NCBI RefSeq assembly: GCF_026309355.1
Contig: NZ_JAPJZK010000001.1
Coordinates: 5,042,501-5,106,500, forward strand
Reading direction: 5' to 3'
Origin: Spartinivicinus marinus
Lineage (GTDB): Bacteria > Pseudomonadota > Gammaproteobacteria > Pseudomonadales > Zooshikellaceae
DNA length: 64,000 nt
In this document: piece after piece, positions 50,435 through 59,770 of the stretch
Position numbering within the stretch: position 1 is the stretch's first letter
Layout: the number at the start of each line of letters is the position of its first letter
Made by a program: the position numbers and the translations under genes
Notes under the pieces: generated by a model
Database searches by the model: none
What the model saw: only the letters and a program-made list of their open reading frames with translations
What the model was told of the DNA's origin: nothing

Positions 50435-51391
50435 CTATCCCAACTGGGCGAGTTGCTTTTCCAGTTTGACCTGGTCTGCCGCAAAGTTACGAATACCTTC
50501 GGCTAGTTTCTCAGTCGCCATCGCATCTTCATTCATATCCCAGCGGAATTTTTGTTCACTAACCAGGTATTTCTCGCATTCTACTTCAGCTGTTTCTGGG
50601 CTCAGCTTTCTTGTTAGGGGGGCTTCAGTCGCTTCTAACTCAGCCAGTAACTGTGGGCTAATCGTTAATCGGTCACAACCTGCTAATTGTTGAATTTCAC
50701 CAATATTGCGGAAGCTGGCTCCCATCACTACGGTATTGTATCCATACTGTTTGTAGTAGTTGTAAATTCTGGTAACTGATAAAACACCAGGGTCTTCATG
50801 GGCAGGGTAGTGATCTTTACCTGTATCTCTTTTATACCAATCTAAAATACGACCCACAAAAGGTGAAATTAAGAAAGCCCCTGCATCCGCACAGGCCGCT
50901 GCTTGGGCAAAGCTGAACATAAGCGTTAAGTTACACTCAATACCTTCTTTTTCAAGTACTCGCGCAGCTTCAATACCTTCCCAGGTGGAAGCAATTTTGA
51001 TCAATATGCGTTCTTTACTGATACCAGCTGTCTGATACAGATCAATCAGGTGTTTAGCTTTATTAATGGTTGCCTGGGTATCAAATGAAAGTCTTGCATC
51101 TACTTCGGTAGAAATGCGGCCAGGAATAACTTTTAGAATCTCACAGCCAATTGCAACAGCAAGTTTGTCAACTGTATTTGCCAGCACTTCTTGGTTATTA
51201 CCACCTTGTTGCTTAGCCCACAGAATTGCTTCTTGTAGCAGTGGTTGATACTGAGGCAACGCTGCTGCTTTTAGTAATAGTGAAGGGTTAGTCGTGGCAT
51301 CAACTGGTTGATAGCGTTTAATGGCTTCTATGTCACCTGTATCTGCGACAACAGTGGTCATTGCTTTAAGTTGAGTTAATTGGTTACTCAT
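50435..51391 (-). CDS. tal: Transaldolase
   Basis: 318 aa, TalB type. Transfers a dihydroxyacetone unit from sedoheptulose 7-phosphate to glyceraldehyde 3-phosphate in the pentose phosphate pathway. The Schiff-base lysine is K132 in [29 protein letters not shown] (31-43) and [31 protein letters not shown] motifs (in part) are intact. It lies 82 bases downstream-facing from dusA on the same strand, with a hairpin between. Confidence 0.97.
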   Translation of the reverse strand: MSNQLTQLKAMTTVVADTGDIEAIKRYQPVDATTNPSLLLKAAALPQYQPLLQEAILWAKQQGGNNQEVLANTVDKLAVAIGCEILKVIPGRISTEVDARLSFDTQATINKAKHLIDLYQTAGISKERILIKIASTWEGIEAARVLEKEGIECNLTLMFSFAQAAACADAGAFLISPFVGRILDWYKRDTGKDHYPAHEDPGVLSVTRIYNYYKQYGYNTVVMGASFRNIGEIQQLAGCDRLTISPQLLAELEATEAPLTRKLSPETAEVECEKYLVSEQKFRWDMNEDAMATEKLAEGIRNFAADQVKLEKQLAQLG

Positions 51392-51433
51392 AAAATACCT
51401 AATATGATTTTAGTGACCTACGTTCATTAACTG

Positions 51434-51461
51434 ACTTCGTCCATCATAACATGGACGAAGT
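51434..51461 (-). terminator. 11-bp perfect hairpin between dusA and tal
   Basis: ACTTCGTCCAT (51434-51444) and ATGGACGAAGT (51451-51461), loop CATAAC. Located just after the dusA stop and before the tal start on the minus strand; the tail is not T-rich, so it may be a weak terminator or an operator for tal. Confidence 0.5.
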
Positions 51462-51472
51462 ACCATGTGATG

Positions 51473-52471
51473 TTATGCAAGTGAAAAGTCTGGGCACTTG
51501 GTCAAGGCTGTTTTTAATACGTCAATTGATGCACCAGGTTTATGGGTATTTTCACTCAAATGACGCCTGAACAGGCGAGCACCAGGCAAACCTTGAAATA
51601 AGCCTAGAATATGGCGGGTGAGATGGTGTAGCTGAGCCCCTTTGGCCATCTGCTGTTCTATGTAAGGTATCAACTTATCAATCACTTGGTGTCGGGTGAG
51701 GGCAGGAGCACTATCCTGATATAACAGTCGATCTACATCTGCCAACAAGTAAGGGGTTTGATAGGCTGCTCTACCTACCATGACACCATCCACATGGGTA
51801 AGGTGCTCTTGCACTTGATCTAAACTGTTGATTCCACCATTAATAATAATATTCAGCTGGGGGAAAAGGGATTTTAACTGGTATACCCAGTCATACTTTA
51901 GTGGCGGAATCTCTCGGTTTTCTTTTGGGGATAACCCTTCCAAAACAGCAATACGGGCATGAACAATAAATGTATTACAGCCAGTGTCTGCGATGGTTGC
52001 AACAAACTCCGTTAGCTCTTCAAACGATTCGCGGCTATTAATGCCAATGCGATGTTTGACTGTTACAGGGATGTTGCAGACATCCTGCATGGCTTTAATG
52101 CAGTCTGCTACTGTGCCAGGTTCAGCCATCAAGCAAGCACCAATTCGTCCATTTTGCACACGATCGCTAGGACAGCCGACATTTAAGTTAACCTCATCAT
52201 ATCCCCATTTCTCAGCAATCTTGGCGCATTCAGCAAGCTCAGCTGGATTGCTACCACCTAGTTGAACAGCAAGGGGGTGCTCTTCAGCATTAAAGGCCAA
52301 AAACCGATGGTGATCACCATGAATAATGGCCCCAGTGGTTACCATTTCTGTATACAGCAGGCAGTGTTTAGAAATTAAACGAAGAAAATAGCGTGCATGA
52401 CGATCTGTCCAATCCATCATGGGCGCCACGGAGAAAGTTCGGTTCAAGGTTTTACTGCTTTTTGTTTGCAT
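51473..52471 (-). CDS. dusA: tRNA-dihydrouridine(20/20a) synthase DusA
   Basis: 332 aa flavoprotein that reduces uridines in the D-loop of tRNA with NADPH. SVAPMMDWTDRHARYFLRL at the N-terminus and LNVGCPSDRVQNGRIGACLM (C100 is the catalytic cysteine by comparison with other Dus enzymes) identify it. KHRIGINSRESFEEL, FIVHAR and NGGINSLDQVQEHL are FMN/tRNA contacts. Its 5' end is the known integration site of DusA-associated integrases, and such an integrase starts 120 bases away on the opposite strand. The coding start was probably rebuilt by the insertion. Confidence 0.96.
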   Translation of the reverse strand: MQTKSSKTLNRTFSVAPMMDWTDRHARYFLRLISKHCLLYTEMVTTGAIIHGDHHRFLAFNAEEHPLAVQLGGSNPAELAECAKIAEKWGYDEVNLNVGCPSDRVQNGRIGACLMAEPGTVADCIKAMQDVCNIPVTVKHRIGINSRESFEELTEFVATIADTGCNTFIVHARIAVLEGLSPKENREIPPLKYDWVYQLKSLFPQLNIIINGGINSLDQVQEHLTHVDGVMVGRAAYQTPYLLADVDRLLYQDSAPALTRHQVIDKLIPYIEQQMAKGAQLHHLTRHILGLFQGLPGARLFRRHLSENTHKPGASIDVLKTALTKCPDFSLA

Positions 52472-53396
52472 TTCAATAAGTTAACTATCTTAAATTATTC
52501 AAACAGTTGACTAAAAAGTCCTAAAAATGCCTTTAATTTCTCCTTTCGGTGTACCATATTGTAAATGGTGCACCGCTGGGAGCTAGCTAAATGTTGACCA
52601 TTTTAAAGCGTTCCAGAGCAAATGGAAGCGTTGCTTATCGAGCCGTGGTGAGAGTAAAGCGGAAAGGTAAGATTGTCTATTCTGAATCGCGGACTTTTGA
52701 CCGTGAGAAGCTAGCAAAACTGTGGGGTAGGAAACGTGAGCTAGAGTTACAAACACCTGAAGGGATTCAAAAGCTGAAGGTGGCAAAAGTAACGATTGAG
52801 CAACTTATCGATCGATACATCAAAGAGGTTGACCCTATCAAGCCGTTAGGGCGAAGCAAGCGTTATACTCTGGAGCAATTACGTTGTTCTGACTTGGGTA
52901 AGATAATTGCTGCAGAGCTTACCAGTAGTGATGTCCTTGAGCACTGCAAGATTCGTCAGTCTGAAGGAGCGGGGCCTGCCACTGTTAGCCAGGACGTGAC
53001 TTACCTAAGAACCATATTCAGCCTTTGCCAAGCTGGTTGGGGGCTTCCTATTACCTCTGGTGCTATTGATGCGGCAAGACCAGTGCTTAATCAGCTAGGG
53101 CTTATCGGTAAATCAAGCCGACGAGATCGACGAATTACACCAGAGGAAATCAAGCAATTATCTGAAGCCTTTGAGAAAAGATTCTCTAAACAGCAAGCCA
53201 ATATTCCAATGAGTGATATTTTTGAGTTTGCTATCGATACAGCCATGCGGCAAAACGAAATCTGCAGTTTACGTTGGGAAGACCTGAATCTGGATAAAAA
53301 AACGATCATCATCCGGGAGCGAAAAGACCCCAAAAATAAACACAATAATCATCAGGAAGTGCCACTACTGGGTAAATCGCTGGATATTATTTTAAA

Positions 53397-55015
53397 CTCG
53401 ATTCCGAAGTTTTTAATGCTTGACTAGCACGATGAGAGAGATTCAGAAGACTGGACTACAGGTATTGCTCCATTTCTTCGCCTAGCAAAGAACGATCAAC
53501 ACGACACCTGCAGACCAGTGATGGTGTAGTATATCGCGCTTGTATTTCAATAGCGACTTGATGACGACTTGTGTTGATTACCCCTATTCCCCATGTGATA
53601 AAGTTTGTTCAAACTCTAAACGACACCTTGACTGTTTCTTTTCAATCTCCTGGATTAAGTCGTATCCAGTGTCGCTGGTTAACTATTATGCTGATGGGAA
53701 TTGGTGTCACTGGTGTATTTTGCTGGGCTGTTTTTGAGCGGTGTAGCTTAGGAGCATTCAAGCAGGACCAATTACGTTGGATGTTTTACCATAGTAAAAT
53801 TGCCTGGTCATTGTTGTTGCAAGCCAGTGTCCGACAAGTACTCAATCACTATCATATTACGAGAGGAGTACTCATTTTTGACGATAGTGATAAAGTCCGC
53901 TCCAAGAGAACACGACGTATTAAAGGTGTGCATAAAATAAAACATAAAAAATCCGGCGGCTATGTTCAAGGGCAAGAGCTAGTGTTTATGCTACTGGTGA
54001 CACCTGTAGCTACCTTACCGATTGCTTTTCGCTTTTATACACCTGATCCAGCGTTAAGTGCTTGGCGTCAGAAAAATAAAGCCCTAAAGAGGCTGGGTAT
54101 TCCTGGAAAAGAAAGACCCAAAAAACCTAAGCCCAACCCAGATTATCCGACCAAACAAGCTTTAGCACTTGAGATGGTTGAAGCATTTTCATTGTCATTT
54201 TCTGATATAAAGATTAATGCGGTCATTGCTGATGCACTGTATAGCACAGCAGAATTCATGGATAAGGCTTCCATTGCGACGGGTGGTGCTCAAGTGGTGA
54301 GTCAATTACGCTCCAATCAACTAATCCTTTCCCAAGGAAAAAAAGTACGACTTACACATTACTTTGCACGCCAAACAGGCGTCGATACCAAGTTAATTAT
54401 CCGAGGCCAAAAAACACAGTCAATCACCATGCTGGCGGCTCGGGTTTATGTGAAAGCCCATGGTAAAAAGCGGTTTGTGGTTGCTTTGAAATATGAGGGA
54501 GAAAAAAATTATCGATATCTAGTGGCATCCGACATGTCCTGGCGGCATGGTGATATTGCTAGGGTTTATACATTGAGATGGTTAGTTGAGGTTTTCATTG
54601 AGGACTGGAAGCAACATGCTGGCTGGAACCGATTGGCCAAACAACAAGGCGAAGAAGGATCAACGCGAGGCGTGATCATGAGCCTGCTGTACGACCATAT
54701 GTTACTGCTACATCCAGAGCAATCCGTCCGCCTTGAAAATAAGCAGCCCGGGCTTCCTGTTGGCTGTTTGACTGAGCGAATCAAAACAGAAGCCCTAATA
54801 AAAACTGTAGAAGCAGTTGTCACGGCTGATGAACCAAAACAGCAACTGAAAGCCTTTACCGCTGCAATAATCAGTGTGCTTCCTGAGCGCCGCTCGAAAA
54901 AGCATTTAGCGGGTTTAGATTTGGGCAAACAAGAGCCCACTGACTCATTAAAATACAGAGCGGCTGCATAAATAAATTAGCAGTTATGTCAACCTAAAAA
55001 AACTTCGGAATCGAG
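53397..55015 (+). mobile_element. IS4-superfamily insertion sequence inside the integrase gene
   Basis: 1619 bp. Ends CTCGATTCCGAAGTTTTT (from 53397) and its exact inverted copy ending at 55015 give 18-bp perfect terminal repeats. The 5-bp sequence TTAAA flanks it on both sides (53392-53396 and 55016-55020), and removing the IS with one copy restores the integrase frame. This fixes the boundaries to the base. The clean duplication and intact transposase suggest a recent insertion. Confidence 0.93.
53571..54971 (+). CDS. IS4-superfamily transposase
   Basis: 466 aa from GTG 53571. DDE transposase: first Asp in GVLIFDDSDKVRSK, second in NAVIADALYSTAEFMDKA, and the YREK signature YTLRWLVEVFIEDWK (Y-x2-R-x3-E-x6-K) typical of the IS4 superfamily. 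Subgroup (IS4, IS701, ISH3 or IS1634) cannot be fixed by eye; a 5-bp AT-only duplication favours the ISH3/IS1634 side. No frameshift seen. Confidence 0.9.
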   Translation: MLITPIPHVIKFVQTLNDTLTVSFQSPGLSRIQCRWLTIMLMGIGVTGVFCWAVFERCSLGAFKQDQLRWMFYHSKIAWSLLLQASVRQVLNHYHITRGVLIFDDSDKVRSKRTRRIKGVHKIKHKKSGGYVQGQELVFMLLVTPVATLPIAFRFYTPDPALSAWRQKNKALKRLGIPGKERPKKPKPNPDYPTKQALALEMVEAFSLSFSDIKINAVIADALYSTAEFMDKASIATGGAQVVSQLRSNQLILSQGKKVRLTHYFARQTGVDTKLIIRGQKTQSITMLAARVYVKAHGKKRFVVALKYEGEKNYRYLVASDMSWRHGDIARVYTLRWLVEVFIEDWKQHAGWNRLAKQQGEEGSTRGVIMSLLYDHMLLLHPEQSVRLENKQPGLPVGCLTERIKTEALIKTVEAVVTADEPKQQLKAFTAAIISVLPERRSKKHLAGLDLGKQEPTDSLKYRAAA

Positions 55016-55468
55016 TTAAAGCAATCACAAGTTTCTGACTTAATTTTTCCCTACAATTCAAAGTCAGTGGGGGCTGCTTTTACTCGTGTGGTGCGCAGCT
55101 TGGGTATTCACGACTTACGTTTCCATGACCTTCGTCATGAGGCGGCGAGTCGGTTATTTGAGCAAGGCTATGATATTCAGGAGGTGGCATTGGTGACCGG
55201 TCATAAAGATTGGAATATGTTGCGTCGATACACTCAGATTAAACCAGAATCGTTACATCGCTAGCGGAAACCCGCTAGCAATTCATTTTGTCCCATTCAC
55301 TTTGATCATGTTTTTGTTGTACTTCAATATAATGAGCTAGATTCTCAATAACGTGAATCTGGAGAAAAAATAATCAGTTCTGGCTAGGTTTAGGCTGTTT
55401 TTTGAACTTTTAGTATTGGTAAGTATTCTCTCTCTTGAATATAAGCCTTCTAAATAATTGAGTTAAGT

Positions 55469-55696
55469 GTGCAATCAAAAAACAAACAAAAAGAAGGTTT
55501 AAGGACGAGTACAGTAAAATTATTTTGCGATGTCGATGACGTTTTTATCAAGTTTATGCCAACTTGGGAAAGTTGCTTCAAAAAAAAGAGGGGGCGGAAA
55601 AATCCATGGATTTGCAAACTATCAATCAATGAAATACTGGTCATATTAATTTACTTCCACTAGTCTCACTATAGAGATTTTAAAACTAACAACTGA
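55469..55696 (+). pseudogene. IS982-family transposase remnant (N-terminus)
   Basis: The frame from 55469 reads LFCDVDDVFIKFMPTWESCFKKK then LSINEILVILIYFH, stop (TAG), SHYRDFK, stop. This matches the IS982 transposase N-terminus, where LFHQSHYRDFK is usual, so the stop replaces a glutamine codon. Nothing of the catalytic domain follows. A dead fragment; the other IS982 end was not found. Confidence 0.75.
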
Positions 55697-56451
55697 GAAT
55701 GCAGATGATTGAGCTTCCCTTAAATAATTAACTAAGGGTTTGAGTGGAAAGTTATTCGGTGACAAAGGTTGCATATAATCTGAATTGACTGATGAACTAC
55801 TTGGTGAAGGGTTGTACTTAATTATAAGAATTAAAAAGAATATGAAAAATAAACTGATGTTAATGTCTGATAAACTATTAGTTAGAAAAAAGCTATAATT
55901 GAATCAGTTAAAAAATATCAATCATATAGAGCATAGCAGGCACCGAAGCCAAAAAGGCTTTGTTATTAATTTACTTTGTGGGCTTATTACATACTGTTTG
56001 CAGCCTAAAAAACCATTTATTGGTATAATAAATGATCTTATTTTAATCAGTTAGGGCAGTTTTTGTACCTAATTCACGTTATTACAAGGCTAGAGATTTT
56101 AATGGGTGTGCCTTGGTTTGTACTATTTTTGTTGCTTATTCCACTATTAAAACGCTTAAAGCTTATCAATCCAGAAGAAAAATAGTTGCCATCAACTCCC
56201 AGCTAGGTTTTGATTAAAACTAAAAAATCTTGGGCAAGAAATAACCTTATAAAGAAGTTAGTTTGTAAAACTGAAGGGCTTGTAAAAAAGCATTGCCTCA
56301 CAAAATGTGGACGACAAACAAGCAGTCGAACATGAGACAATGCAGTAACAACTGGGTCAGAGTTGTTTGGGTTACACAAGAGTTATAGTACAGCAAGCGT
56401 GGTTTTTAGTGCTATTTGGTTCCGACTATTTGACTAGTAAAACAGACAGAG
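55697..56451. other. 755-bp region with no clear gene; possible 27-aa membrane peptide
   Basis: AT-rich and probably decayed mobile-element DNA. The only suggestive frame is 56102-56185, MGVPWFVLFLLLIPLLKRLK followed by LINPEEK, a hydrophobic helix with a basic tail, but the ribosome site is poor (AAGG 14 bases upstream). An 11-base arm pair (GCATTGCCTCA near 56290 and TGAGACAATGC near 56334, one mismatch) may be part of an element end. Confidence 0.35.
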
Positions 56452-57176
56452 TGTAGTGGTCAAGTAAAAACCAACAGTTTTTTAAGAGGCTTTCTTCAAT
56501 TGATGGACTCTCTCAAATTCCATCGGTGTTTGATAGTTTAAAGCTGAATGCCTTCGCTCGCTATTATAATATGTAATATAGTCCCAGATAGCTTGGCGTG
56601 CATCATCCTTCGTTTGAAAGTTAAATCGGTGTAACCACTCTGATTTAAGTGTTCTAAATACTCTTTCTGTTGGGGAATTATCCCAACAATTTCCCTTTCT
56701 ACTCATACTTTGGATCATGCCATAGCTCTTAAGTTGATTACGATACTCCTCACTTGCATATTGACTACCTCTATCTGAATGATGGATGATTCCGTGTGCA
56801 GGCAGCCTACAGTGCCACGCCATAGCTAATGCATCCAAGCACAACTGTGAACGCATATTATCTTGTACAGACCAGCCTATAATTTGCCGAGAATATAGGT
56901 CAACTACGATTGCTAAATATAGCCATCCTTGGTTAGTCCAAACATAGGTAATATCTGTCGTCCAAACCTTGTTAACTGTACTCACATTAAACTTTCTATT
57001 AAGAATATTAGCAGCAATAGGTTGGTTGTGTTTACTGTCAGTGGTGATTTTATATTTTGTCTTTATCTTTACTTTCAAATTAAGTTTTTTCATTAATGTA
57101 CGAACTTTATAACGACCGATTTCAAAGCCTAACTCTTGGAGTTCTTTGGCCAAACGCCGTGAACCATAATTACCTT
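56452..57176 (-). mobile_element. IS3-family remnant, 5' part removed
   Basis: The left end TGTAGTGGTCAAGTAAAAACC (starting 56452, given in part) has the TG start and AT-rich pattern of IS3-family inverted repeats. The transposase reads toward it on the minus strand. On the right the IS3 sequence stops exactly at 57176, where the IS1595 end GGCTCTATATGG begins; its other end and orfA are missing from the window. Confidence 0.75.
56482..57176 (-). pseudogene. IS3-family OrfB transposase, N-terminus missing
   Basis: The rve integrase core is intact: TTDITYVWTNQGWLYLAIVVD (first D; quoted in part), IIHHSDRGSQYASEEYRNQL (second D) and CWDNSPTERVFRTLKSEW (E). The C-terminus YYNSERRHSALNYQTPMEFE is standard for OrfB. 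Coding continues upstream of the first ATG at 57153 as GNYGSRRLAKELQELGF and is cut at 57176 by the IS1595 end, so the helix-turn-helix N-terminus and OrfA are lost. Inactive. Confidence 0.88.
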
Positions 57177-58107
57177 GGCTCTATATGGATTCCTGGGGGA
57201 GTTATACTAATAACTCCACTAAGTCATTAAGCAAACTTTTCCCACGACGTCTTACGTTATATACGAACTCAAATAATGCTAAATAATAAGGCAATTTTTC
57301 CTGAGATATTCCACGATGAGGTCTTAGCCATGATCGTAATAGAGACCAGCAGCCTTCTATTGTATTAACGTGTACCTCATAAAAGCCATCACCATCTTCA
57401 TCTCGAGCGTACTCGCCTTTTCCATGACAAACAGTCTTATGCTGGTAGCCCCAACTTTTTAGCCGTGAATAGATATTATACTCATCAGTATGCATGAGCG
57501 TATCTGGACTAACAAACTGCTTAATTACGGGCTCTATGGTTTTTTGTTTGACATTATCTAACATCCGTATAATCACTTGCCCACCTCGTTGAACAAGTCC
57601 AAAGATAGGCGGCTTTTCTTTTTCTAATGTGCCTCGTCCACGAGCACCTCTTAATCGATTTCTTCGACCTTTACGGCCTTTTTTTAACTGCCTCAGGATT
57701 ACCCTTGTGGCCGGCCACTACATAGACCTCATCAGCCTCTACTTCACCACTGAGTACAGCCATTGGAAGCCTAGAAAAAATACTTTCTCGTAGCTGGTTT
57801 GTCATCTTTTGAGCATCGTCTTTATTGATATCAAGTTCTTGAGCAATTTGACGATTGGATAGATTTAATCCCATAAAATAAAGACATAATATCCAGACTT
57901 TAACTGGCTGGTGATGTCCAGAAAAAACGGTGAGTGTTAGGTCATCAAAGGTACGACAACATGCCTTGCAGAGATAACGCTTCCTGGCTTTTTGTTTCTG
58001 GTGATAGCCTTTGCTTTCAACCTGCTGGGACTGGCAATGGGGGCAACTGACGCCATTGGGCCAACGAGTCTGACGAATGAACTGATAACACTGTTTGTCG
58101 TTTACTA

Positions 58108-59248
58108 GTGGGCCGTGCGGCTAATTAGGTAACAGTTTCTTTGCTCGTTCCACAGAGGCAATAATACTTTTTGCACTTTTTACCCATTTAAATGGTTTAG
58201 CTAGTTCTCGATTATGTACGCTAATGAATCGGTAGATTTCATCCTTAAGTTCCTTAACACTTGTAAATACACCTCTATATAAGCTTCTACGCTCAAGCTG
58301 GGCGAACCACCCTTCCACAGCATTCAACCATGATGAACTTGTTGGAGTGAAGTGAAAGTGTAAATGCGGCTTTTTATTTACCCATTTCATGACATCAGGT
58401 GTCTTATGAGCACTTAAATTATCAAGAATGACATGCAACTCATACCCTTCTGGCGTCTTCTTTTCAATCTGCTTCAAAAAGCTTAAAAACTCTTTTGAAC
58501 GTTGATTATCTGTCACTTTGCCTGTCACCTCGCCAGTCAGTACATTGAATGCAGTATATAAACAAACTGTTCCATTCCTTTTATAATCATGGGTTCGACT
58601 GCCGATTTTTCCTGGACTCAATGGTAGTCCCGGCTGGGTTCTGTCCAGTGCTTGTATTTGTGATTTCTCATCAACAGATAGAACGACTGCATTGGTAGGA
58701 GGATTCATATAAAGCCCCACTATATCCACCACTTTTTCTGCAAAGTCAGGGTCGTTACTAATCTTAAATGTTTTAATCCGATGAGGTTTCAGGTCAAAAG
58801 CTTTCCATATTTGCCTCACTTGCCAAGTGCTAATTTCGGCATATTTTGACATTAACTGAACACTCCAGTGTGTGGACTCATGAGGAATACGCTCAGTTGT
58901 CAACGTTAGAACTTTTTGTATGGTTGCTTCATCTATTAGGCTAGGTCTACCAGGACGTGGACGGTCAAACAAACCATCTACCCCTTCTTCAATAAAGCGG
59001 TTTTTCCACTTGTAAATGCTTTTGCGGGAAGTTTGCAGATACAGGGCTATGTAGGTAGGACTATGCCCCTCATCAAGCAATAAAAGCAGTCTTGCCCTCA
59101 TTGCTAACCCTTGTGGCAAAGTTGTTAGTCGAAGCCACGCGCTCAGTTCTGCTTTATCGCTATTTGCTAAACGAAATTCATTTGTAGTATTCATACTACT
59201 ATTTTATATTAAAACAATAAATGTTACCTTATTTTCCGCACGGCCCAC
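58108..59248 (-). mobile_element. IS630-family insertion sequence
   Basis: 1141 bp with inverted ends GTGGGCCGTGCGG (58108) and CCGCACGGCCCAC (ending 59248); a further block AGGTAACA is also shared. TA dinucleotides at 58106-58107 and 59249-59250 are the duplicated target. Removing the IS and one TA restores the IS1595 transposase reading (KQL-VND). Confidence 0.93.
58121..59194 (-). CDS. IS630-family transposase
   Basis: 357 aa. N-terminal helix-turn-helix region (GHSPTYIALYLQTSRKSIYKW and IEEGVDGLFDRPRPGRPSL) and DDE domain: first D in VVLSVDEKSQIQALDRTQP, second in LHVILDNLSAHKTPDV, and E in SSWLNAVEGWFAQLERR. Complete, and it starts and stops inside the two ends of the element, so it may be active. 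Confidence 0.94.
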   Translation of the reverse strand: MNTTNEFRLANSDKAELSAWLRLTTLPQGLAMRARLLLLLDEGHSPTYIALYLQTSRKSIYKWKNRFIEEGVDGLFDRPRPGRPSLIDEATIQKVLTLTTERIPHESTHWSVQLMSKYAEISTWQVRQIWKAFDLKPHRIKTFKISNDPDFAEKVVDIVGLYMNPPTNAVVLSVDEKSQIQALDRTQPGLPLSPGKIGSRTHDYKRNGTVCLYTAFNVLTGEVTGKVTDNQRSKEFLSFLKQIEKKTPEGYELHVILDNLSAHKTPDVMKWVNKKPHLHFHFTPTSSSWLNAVEGWFAQLERRSLYRGVFTSVKELKDEIYRFISVHNRELAKPFKWVKSAKSIIASVERAKKLLPN

Positions 59249-59363
59249 TAGCTGCTTAATATTGATCATTTTTTGTATATTATCTAATGACAGCCTTCCA
59301 ATGAGGTCAAATAATACCTCATTTGTGGTATTGTGCTCTACCCCCTAGGAATCCATATAGAGC

Positions 59364-59720
59364 CATAAAAATTTACCTGAAATTGTAGGGCCCTATGTAC
59401 ATGCTGTTCGTCATGATAAAACATTGTATGTATCAGGGTTAACGGCATTAGGTACTGATAATCAAAGCAAAGGTATAGCAGAGCAAACAGAAACTGTATT
59501 GAGCCAGCTTCAAACAATTCTTGAGATTGAAGGGTGTGATTCAACTAATATCCTAAAAGCCACATTATTTTTAAAATCAATCGATGGTTTGTCAACCATC
59601 CGACCTATGCTTGTTGAGTTTTACGGTAAGCATCTTCCTGCTTGCTCTCTGGTTGAGGTATCCAGCTTAATTCATCCAGATCTACTGGTTGAAATTGAAG
59701 CGGTAGTAGCATTATCTTAG
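59364..59720 (+). pseudogene. RidA-family protein, 5'-truncated by the IS1595 end
   Basis: Coding runs from the IS boundary as HKNLPEIVGPYVHAVRHDK, then LYVSGLTALGTDNQS, ILEIEGCDSTNILKATLFLK and HLPACSLVEVSSL. RidA proteins (about 130 aa) hydrolyse reactive imines; about ten N-terminal residues are lost. The usual catalytic arginine before xxVEV (ARSxVEV) is a cysteine here (ACSLVEV), so it belongs to a non-deaminase RidA subgroup or is decayed. The TTG at 59424 could restart translation, but would omit the first strand. Confidence 0.8.
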
Positions 59721-59770
59721 TTACTGTATTCTAGTTAGCTTTTATGACACTTTGTTTGGAAGTAATATAA

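Larger units (their letters stand above)
52591..55264 (+). pseudogene. DusA-type tyrosine integrase, split by an IS
   Basis: Reading 52591-53396 joined to 55021-55264 restores an in-frame 349-aa tyrosine recombinase. The left part has the SAM-like core-binding domain and the first catalytic arginine (TAMRQNEICSLRWEDL) and lysine (IIIRERKDPKN); the right part has HDLRH, the second histidine in TGHKDW and the nucleophile tyrosine in LRRYTQI. All catalytic residues are therefore present apart from the interruption. Position and orientation beside dusA match DusA-associated integrases of genomic islands. The left fragment ends SIPKFLMLD at a stop supplied by the IS. Confidence 0.9.
57202..59269 (-). 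pseudogene. IS1595-family transposase, split by IS630 and frameshifted
   Basis: Read on the minus strand from ATG 59267-59269 (MINIKQL), across the IS630 insertion, the frame resumes as VNDKQCYQFIRQTRWPNG at 58105. A zinc ribbon (CPHCQSQQ, YLCKACCRTF) and the ISXO2-like domain (GEVEADEVYVVAGHKGN; TDEYNIYSRL; HVNTIEGCWSLLRSWLRPHRG) follow. After PEAVKK a run of seven A shifts the frame to a stop at 57671; skipping one A restores KKGRKGRRNRLRGARGRGT. So it carries two lesions. Confidence 0.88.
57177..59364 (-). mobile_element. IS1595-family element, interrupted by an IS630 element
   Basis: Ends GGCTCTATATGGATTCCT (57177-57194) and its inverted copy (about 59347-59364) define the element; next bases are GGGGG/AGGGGG. 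Without the nested IS630 it is about 1.05 kb. The flanks differ (ATTACCTT on the left, ATAAAAAT on the right), so no 8-bp duplication remains; a deletion or recombination joined an IS3 fragment to a RidA gene across it. Confidence 0.85.

Noticed and set aside
55450-55644. Minus-strand frame over the IS982 remnant
   Set aside because: The plus-strand frame carries the transposase similarity; the minus frame is its shadow.
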